Shown in pieces: positions 59,801-64,000 of a stretch of 64,000 nucleotides of DNA. The number at the start of each line of letters is the position of its first letter. Position 1 is the stretch's first letter. The notes beneath the pieces were generated by a model, which had not been told where the DNA came from, ran no database searches, and saw only the letters and a list, made by a program, of their open reading frames with translations. The stretch comes from Nymphaea colorata (Eukaryota > Streptophyta > Magnoliopsida > Nymphaeales > Nymphaeaceae), in assembly GCF_008831285.2 (NCBI RefSeq), contig NC_045138.2:19687934-19751933 (forward strand), given 5' to 3'. The translations under genes and the position numbers were made by a program.

Positions 59801-60909
59801 GGCATGAAGAACCAAAAGTTACTACAGATGACTACGAGCAAGGAACCTATGTGTACTTTGATTTTCACATAACAAATGATGACTATGGGAATCAGCAGCA
59901 GCAGGGCTGGTGGGTTTTCTAGTTCTCTTTACATTGGTGTTGCATTTTTTCTCATTTTTCTTAGCATCACTATTTACTTCTGTTCTGTCATTTTGACTCC
60001 ATTTTTCACCTATTGAAGTTAAGATATTCAGAAGAAAGTACCTTACTCAATGCTTGGTATTTACAACTCCATGGTCATCAGAATACAAGACTGTATGACG
60101 CATCTATGCATACCCTGTGCCTATACTACTGCTTTCTGTTAATCTGTGTTAATTGTGTCTAACCAGCTTTGGACATGGCTTTAAAACTGTAGTGTGGGGG
60201 TTGGTCATATAAACATGCCTATGGCTAATAGAATCAAAGATCATCTCGTTCTTCACCTGAGCCTTTTTCTGTTTCTGTTATTTTCTTACCCAAAGAAACA
60301 TATCTTTCTTTGCATCTACTTATTCAGAAAATCGGATAAATTGGACTAACTGCGTTGTGTGATTAGCCCAAGATCTTTAGATGGATGGAGAGGTCACCTG
60401 AGAAGGTTGCCATATGAATATAGTTAATGTTAACCGAACTAAATGGTCGGATTCCACAACTAGGTGGAAGTTATCGGATTGATATAGCATGCACATTCTA
60501 ATGTGTTACGTGTGGTATGTGTAGACACTGATATTCTCATTGTGCAGCTAGCCAGCTGGGGTTTCATAGATTGGAATATTGCAAATTTTGTTTGACTTTA
60601 CTTAATAAAGAACATTTTAGGTTGTGTTGTTTTTACTATTTGGACAGATCTTCAAATAACATTATGAAATGGCACTCTACAGTTTGTTTGGCTTCTCATA
60701 TTTGAAGAACTGGATATGTTACGGCCAAAATTTTTATTTTGAGTCTCTTGTTATGCAGCTTCTGTCATTGGTTGATGAATTGACATGCTGCTTGCAAACT
60801 TAAAAATTTGATCTTGAACGTTTGTTTGTTCCTCCATTGCAGGTGCCAAAGAATCAAAACAGAGTTTACCTTTGAGTACAGTTATCTTGAAGATGAGCTT
60901 GTTGTATAG
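44587..60909 (+). CDS. NOT3: CCR4-NOT transcription complex subunit 3 (NOT3/NOT5 homologue)
   Basis: Scaffold subunit of the CCR4-NOT deadenylase complex, which shortens poly(A) tails and affects transcription. Sixteen exons: 44587-44679, 44822-44953, 49953-50090, 50200-50250, 50638-50727, 51699-51845, 51990-52097, 54204-54278, 54584-55360, 56971-57135, 57711-57873, 58020-58165, 59113-59385, 59500-59634, 59716-59909, 60843-60909; all phases agree; 917 residues. The N-terminal Not3 coiled-coil domain (about 1-235: [56 protein letters not shown]) is fully present. A Ser/Pro/Gly/Gln-rich middle follows (about 255-690). The C-terminal NOT box (about 780-917: [62 protein letters not shown]) is complete. 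Exon 10 has a TAGCAG double acceptor (Q at 56971 optional). The length is slightly above that of Arabidopsis NOT3. Large introns 2 and 7 are full of repeats. Confidence 0.97.
44954..49952. other. Intron 2 of NOT3 (5.0 kb), repeat-rich
   Basis: Holds a TA/TATG microsatellite at 46243-46284, a possible MITE with TTTGATT/ATCAAAC ends near 45862-46068, A/G-rich (47880-48120) and T/C-rich (48190-48370) stretches in opposite orientation, and A/T-rich words repeated near 47690-47760 and 49320-49430 (ccttgccgtt / cctcgccatg followed by aatatttgt). No coding exon or RNA gene was seen inside. Confidence 0.6.
48230..48455. repeat. Pyrimidine-rich dispersed repeat (copy 1) in NOT3 intron 2
   Basis: A long T/C tract followed by tatactgtttgtggcctg, cctaggcg and gactactaag. 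The same order appears at 51340-51520 in intron 5 (tatactgtttttggccca, cctaggtg, gactactaag). Confidence 0.55.
51340..51520. repeat. Pyrimidine-rich dispersed repeat (copy 2) in NOT3 intron 5
   Basis: Same module order and end word (atgactactaag) as at 48230-48455; same orientation. Confidence 0.55.
52866..52902. repeat. AC/AG compound microsatellite
   Basis: About eight AC units followed directly by about ten AG units, inside NOT3 intron 7. Confidence 0.9.
53744..53837. repeat. TA/TG/TA/TATG compound microsatellite
   Basis: TA run, then about twenty TG units, a second short TA run and TATG units, about 94 bases in all. Alternating purine-pyrimidine throughout, so capable of Z-form DNA. Confidence 0.95.
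55877..55985. repeat. GATACG-rich palindromic cluster in NOT3 intron 9
   Basis: Repeated CGATAC/GTATCG words; gtatcatataggtt (55906-55919) pairs exactly with aacctatatgatac (55925-55938) around a 5-base loop. Similar words recur near 56520-56565 (gatacatcgtataggtt, gacctatacgcg), which may be the other end of the same element. Confidence 0.7.
58333..58383. repeat. TA/TG compound microsatellite
   Basis: TA run followed by TG units and a short CA run in NOT3 intron 12. Confidence 0.85.
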
Positions 60910-60984
60910 AATACCAGTATCAGATCATCCGCGCTTCATTCAGAAGCTATGGTGCTCCTTGTCGTTCCCTATGCACAACACAAG

Positions 60985-60990
60985 AATAAA
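60985..60990 (+). terminator. Possible poly(A) signal of NOT3
   Basis: An AATAAA hexamer 76 bases after the NOT3 stop codon. Plants often use variants, so the true cleavage site may differ. Confidence 0.4.
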
Positions 60991-61179
60991 CAAGGCCGGT
61001 ATAGAGAACGTCTCCTACGCCTGGTTATGGCAAGCCTGGTTATGGCAGAATTGTTTCTCTTCATCAACATACAAGCTGTGAATCTGCAATAGTTGTTTTG
61101 CTAGGAAGAACATATCCTTGTACCATTAGTTTTGTGACTAAGAAAGCTTCCTGATGTTCTCCAAGTGAAATCATTGTTA

Positions 61180-62870
61180 AGAAGATGAATATCTTTTACA
61201 ATCTCCTTCTGCACCTGCCGTTAAGAAGCAAACCATGCAGCGGCCATCCTTCAGCCACCGAGGTCCTGCATCCGGAAAGAACGTGAGATGAGGGCTCCTC
61301 GACTGACCTTCACAATTGACAACGATAAGCCAGGTTGTACCCGAATATACTTTGAGCCCGTCCACAGTAAGGGCTAAGGGATCTTCCTTCAGCTGCAACA
61401 CGCGTAAATAATGGCATCTTTGGCACAGATGTAGGTCCTTAATCCAACCTCTCCACTCCATCTTAGGTCTTTTTCTGTGAACCAGCTCCCAGATGTCGGT
61501 CTTTGAAAATTTTACTTGAACCAACTCCACTGATCAACAGGAAGTCTTCCTCGTATCCACCAAGGGGGATTTCAACAGCAGGATCTAGGGATAATTCTTG
61601 CAAGGGGACATTAAACTCATCCTCAGCGTGGTGTGTTCTTGTAGGAACAGAACATCTCCTCATGCCAGTGACTTCACAAGATGCTACTCCACAAATAGTT
61701 TCTTCCATAAAATACCTTGGCCCCTTCCTCCTTCCAGAGACACTGATTCTCCACTGTGCACTTGCCACTCAATTTTATCCTTACTATCCCGGCCCGATAC
61801 AATGTTATGCCATGTCCAATCATCACTCCGTGCCTTCGCTTGGAGATTTCTTCCGCCTCATCATCCTTGAGAGCTTTGGCTGCTAACCCCACTAACCCCA
61901 CTGTTAGAATCCACAATGGGCTTGAGCCTAGCTCCTATTCCTCCACAGGTCTACACACATTAGGCCATGCTGCTAGTAACTTGTGCTGCGTGGCTGAGTA
62001 GCCCCATAAAAAATCAGTCATGATATGCTCTAAATGACTAAGAAAGACATCCTCTGGGAAGTCTAAAAAGCATTGGCATATTCGATTATGCTGCAGAAAG
62101 CATGCTGAATCAAACAAAATCCTCCTGAATAAGAAAACCTTCCCTTTATTGCCTCGGGTTTAAAATTGCTTGTGGCATAACACCATGTTATGTTTTGACT
62201 TGCATATGGGTATCTTCCTTTTTATAGCATAGACACTTGATGATATAAAAGTTTGAAACCCAGAGAGACTGCTGTAGTCCTGCTTGTTGCAGCAACCCCT
62301 TTGGGCACATGATCCTTGTTAAAGAGCATGTGGACAACAGAACACCCAAATACTGCCAACCAAGGGAAGCCGTTAACGACTGCAACTACCATGTCTGCAC
62401 ATGGCAGGAAAAAAAAAAGTTCCAGGAATTCGATCCATTGATCGTGAGACTATCTATGACTCCACTCCATGTATCTAGTAAGCCGCCAAACCCTGCACCC
62501 ATGTCCATGCCCTGCTTGTTACGATGTCATCCGCAAAAAATAACAGCTGCAGATTGAAAAAATCATGTTTGATTCAGGGGACCATGATCTGATTGAACTA
62601 GACAAAGGCTTAGCTTTGCCTACGAAAACCTCCACGACCGAAATTAACATATACGCGGACAATGATCTTATTGATGAAGACCTCTAAAACAGTCAAAATG
62701 GAAACCCACTTTCACTCCAATGCAAGCAAAGAAAATGCATGTCATGCCCTCAACCATCCTTGGATGAAACCCAAGATACAGAAAACTGTTTTGGAGGGAA
62801 CCCCCAGTCGACCTAATTGTAGGATTAGATCCATTATAAAGCACAACAAACAGACATCTCAAGAGAGTTG
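61180..62870 (-). mobile_element. Decayed LINE (non-LTR retrotransposon), reverse-transcriptase region
   Basis: Minus-strand motifs occur in the correct order for a plant LINE: a degenerate segment like NGSP..RGLRQG (62862-62668, VVLYNGSNPTIRSTGGSLQ), the catalytic FADD (62537-62526, in QLLFFADDIVTS), WQYLGVLL (about 62358-62335; consensus V-YLGVPL), then DFLWG (about 62015) and WPNVCRPVEE (about 61967; consensus W..VCRPK.EGG). Successive motifs lie in different reading frames, so several frameshifts have occurred. The 61180-61930 part should be the region after the RT domain; it holds frames of 80-117 codons (for example HLCQRCHYLRVL) but no certain domain. ORF1, the endonuclease and both ends are not identified. 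It sits 270 bases beyond the NOT3 stop. Confidence 0.75.
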
Positions 62871-63644
62871 AAGAAGCTCATTGGCAAGCAAGATACTGTC
62901 CTGAATGAGCTGATGGGGAAGAAATGTGCCTTAGGAAAAGTTGACGGCACGGCCAAGATTCTTTTTTCATTCTAAGCAATAATTCTGGAGATGAACTAAT
63001 ATATAGTTACACGAACCATTAGGAAGAACATTCATATTATGGTCTTAAGGAGTATGTATAGCATAGCTGGCTGGCTGGGTAAGTGGCTGCATAAAAGGTG
63101 TGTCGCCTATTCATTTTTCATGGATGCTACTTTCTTAGATCAAAACAATGAGATTGCAATGCTGTAGTCAACATGTGTATCATTTCCCACCCAGGCCCGA
63201 TACAATCCAGGAACTCAAAAGGAGAGGATATGGGGCGCCTTAAGGTTTTTCCTAATAATGGGTTGTTAACCTCTTGCTCACTTACTTAAAATAATGCACA
63301 TAATATGGTTAAAGGTTTTGATCAAAATATGAACAAAGTTATTAGTCTTTGGTAAAAAAGAGGAGCCACATTTCGCAGCTACCGTTATGAGACATAATTT
63401 TGTCATTTTATGTAAAATTTAACATTTTTTTATTCATTTCCAGCCCTAAACAGCTCTTCATAATTTATCTAAAAATTGACCGTCTGTTTTATTGACTTTT
63501 AATATTTTGTTTGGAATCTCTTACGTCATTAGAAAAGGTTTTGGGTGGGAAGGGGCTTAAGATGAAGTCCAACACTTCAAGGCAGGACTTAACGGCAGAC
63601 TTGGTTCTCACCGAGAGAGAGAAAGCGAGATCCCCAATGGGAGA
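62871..63644. other. Spacer and likely promoter of the last PPR gene
   Basis: AT-rich with no recognisable coding region; GC content rises from about 63590 towards the start codon. Confidence 0.4.
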
Positions 63645-64000
63645 ATGTTTGCCCGTCTCTCTCAGTCAGTGTCACCATTTCACGTTGGGAGAGAACTGAC
63701 AGGAAAGAACGTTCCCAGCCCCTCCCATGGTTCGTCTTCTTCAGTTTCCGTCCCGAAGAAGAAAGACCCATATTTCTGGAACGCCACAATAAGAACTTAC
63801 GTAGAAAGAAATCTCTATGAAGATGCTTTGCTTCTCTACAAACGGATGGTTACTGATGGAGTAGAACCCGATGATTACACCTTTCCTTTGGCTCTCAAGG
63901 CCTGTTCTTCCATCCCGGCCCTCAAAGAGGGCAGGCAGATACACACCCACATCGCCAAAAACGCCTCTCTCGCAGAAAACGTCTTCGTCCACAATGGCCT
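63645..64000 (+). CDS. Pentatricopeptide repeat protein, N-terminal part (runs off the window)
   Basis: The frame opens with ATG at 63645 (MFARLSQSVSPFHVGRE...) and is uninterrupted for 118 codons to the window edge. After a Ser/Lys-rich leader comes YFWNATIRTYVERNLYEDALLLYKRM (positions about 63771-63848), then VEPDDYTFPLALKACSSI and GRQIHTHIAKNA, then NVFVHNG. This is the P-L-S order of a PLS-class PPR protein. The leader (few acidic residues, many Ser/Arg/Lys) suits organelle import. No intron is visible so far. It is a different family member from the PPR gene at 38455-40266. The C-terminal type (E or DYW) is outside the window. Confidence 0.9.
   Translation, partial: MFARLSQSVSPFHVGRELTGKNVPSPSHGSSSSVSVPKKKDPYFWNATIRTYVERNLYEDALLLYKRMVTDGVEPDDYTFPLALKACSSIPALKEGRQIHTHIAKNASLAENVFVHNG

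Noticed and set aside
1-64000. CRISPR arrays, bacterial operons or phage-type systems
   Set aside because: Spliced plant genes throughout; the tandem arrays (41, 71, 72 and 132 bases) lack unique spacers.

Overview
This is nuclear DNA of a flowering plant. The genes are split by GT-AG introns and are members of plant-typical families: GH17 beta-1,3-glucanases with an X8 module, PLS-class pentatricopeptide (PPR) proteins, an EMSY-like ENT protein and a DnaJ-type zinc-finger protein. Intergenic DNA is AT-rich, with TA microsatellites, MITEs and retroposon remains. The sequence alone does not let me name the order or genus.

Layout. 0.6-12.1 kb, minus strand: two tandem three-exon genes for GH17 endo-1,3-beta-glucanases with signal peptide, X8 (CBM43) module and hydrophobic GPI-type tail. 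12.1-21 kb: no convincing gene; tandem repeats, microsatellites, one small LTR-element fossil and dispersed repeat ends. 21-27.8 kb, plus: a seven-coding-exon EMSY-like gene with ENT domain and conserved C-terminal block but no visible Agenet/Tudor domain. 31.2 kb, plus: an intact tRNA-Gly(GCC). 33.0-35.1 kb, plus: a three-exon gene for a 158-residue protein with four CxxC pairs. 36.4-38.3 kb: a clean Tourist-like MITE, a tRNA-like relic, a 71-bp-period GAGCTCG repeat block and a 150-bp hairpin. 38.5-40.3 kb, plus: an intronless PPR gene. 44.6-60.9 kb, plus: a complete 16-exon gene for CCR4-NOT subunit 3 (NOT3/5), 917 residues. 61.2-62.9 kb, minus: a decayed LINE with recognisable reverse-transcriptase motifs. 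63.6 kb to the end, plus: the first 118 codons of another PPR gene that leaves the window.

The genes do not form a pathway: each looks like an independent unit. The two glucanases act at the cell wall or plasma membrane, NOT3 in mRNA deadenylation and decay, the EMSY-like protein probably in chromatin, the PPR proteins in organelle RNA processing and the zinc-finger protein probably in plastids. The most unusual items are the Agenet-less EMSY-like gene with two in-frame splice acceptors, a GC-rich short retroposon-like module present twice with flanking target-site-type repeats, and the long hairpin next to the first PPR gene. I did not find a clearly new multi-gene system.
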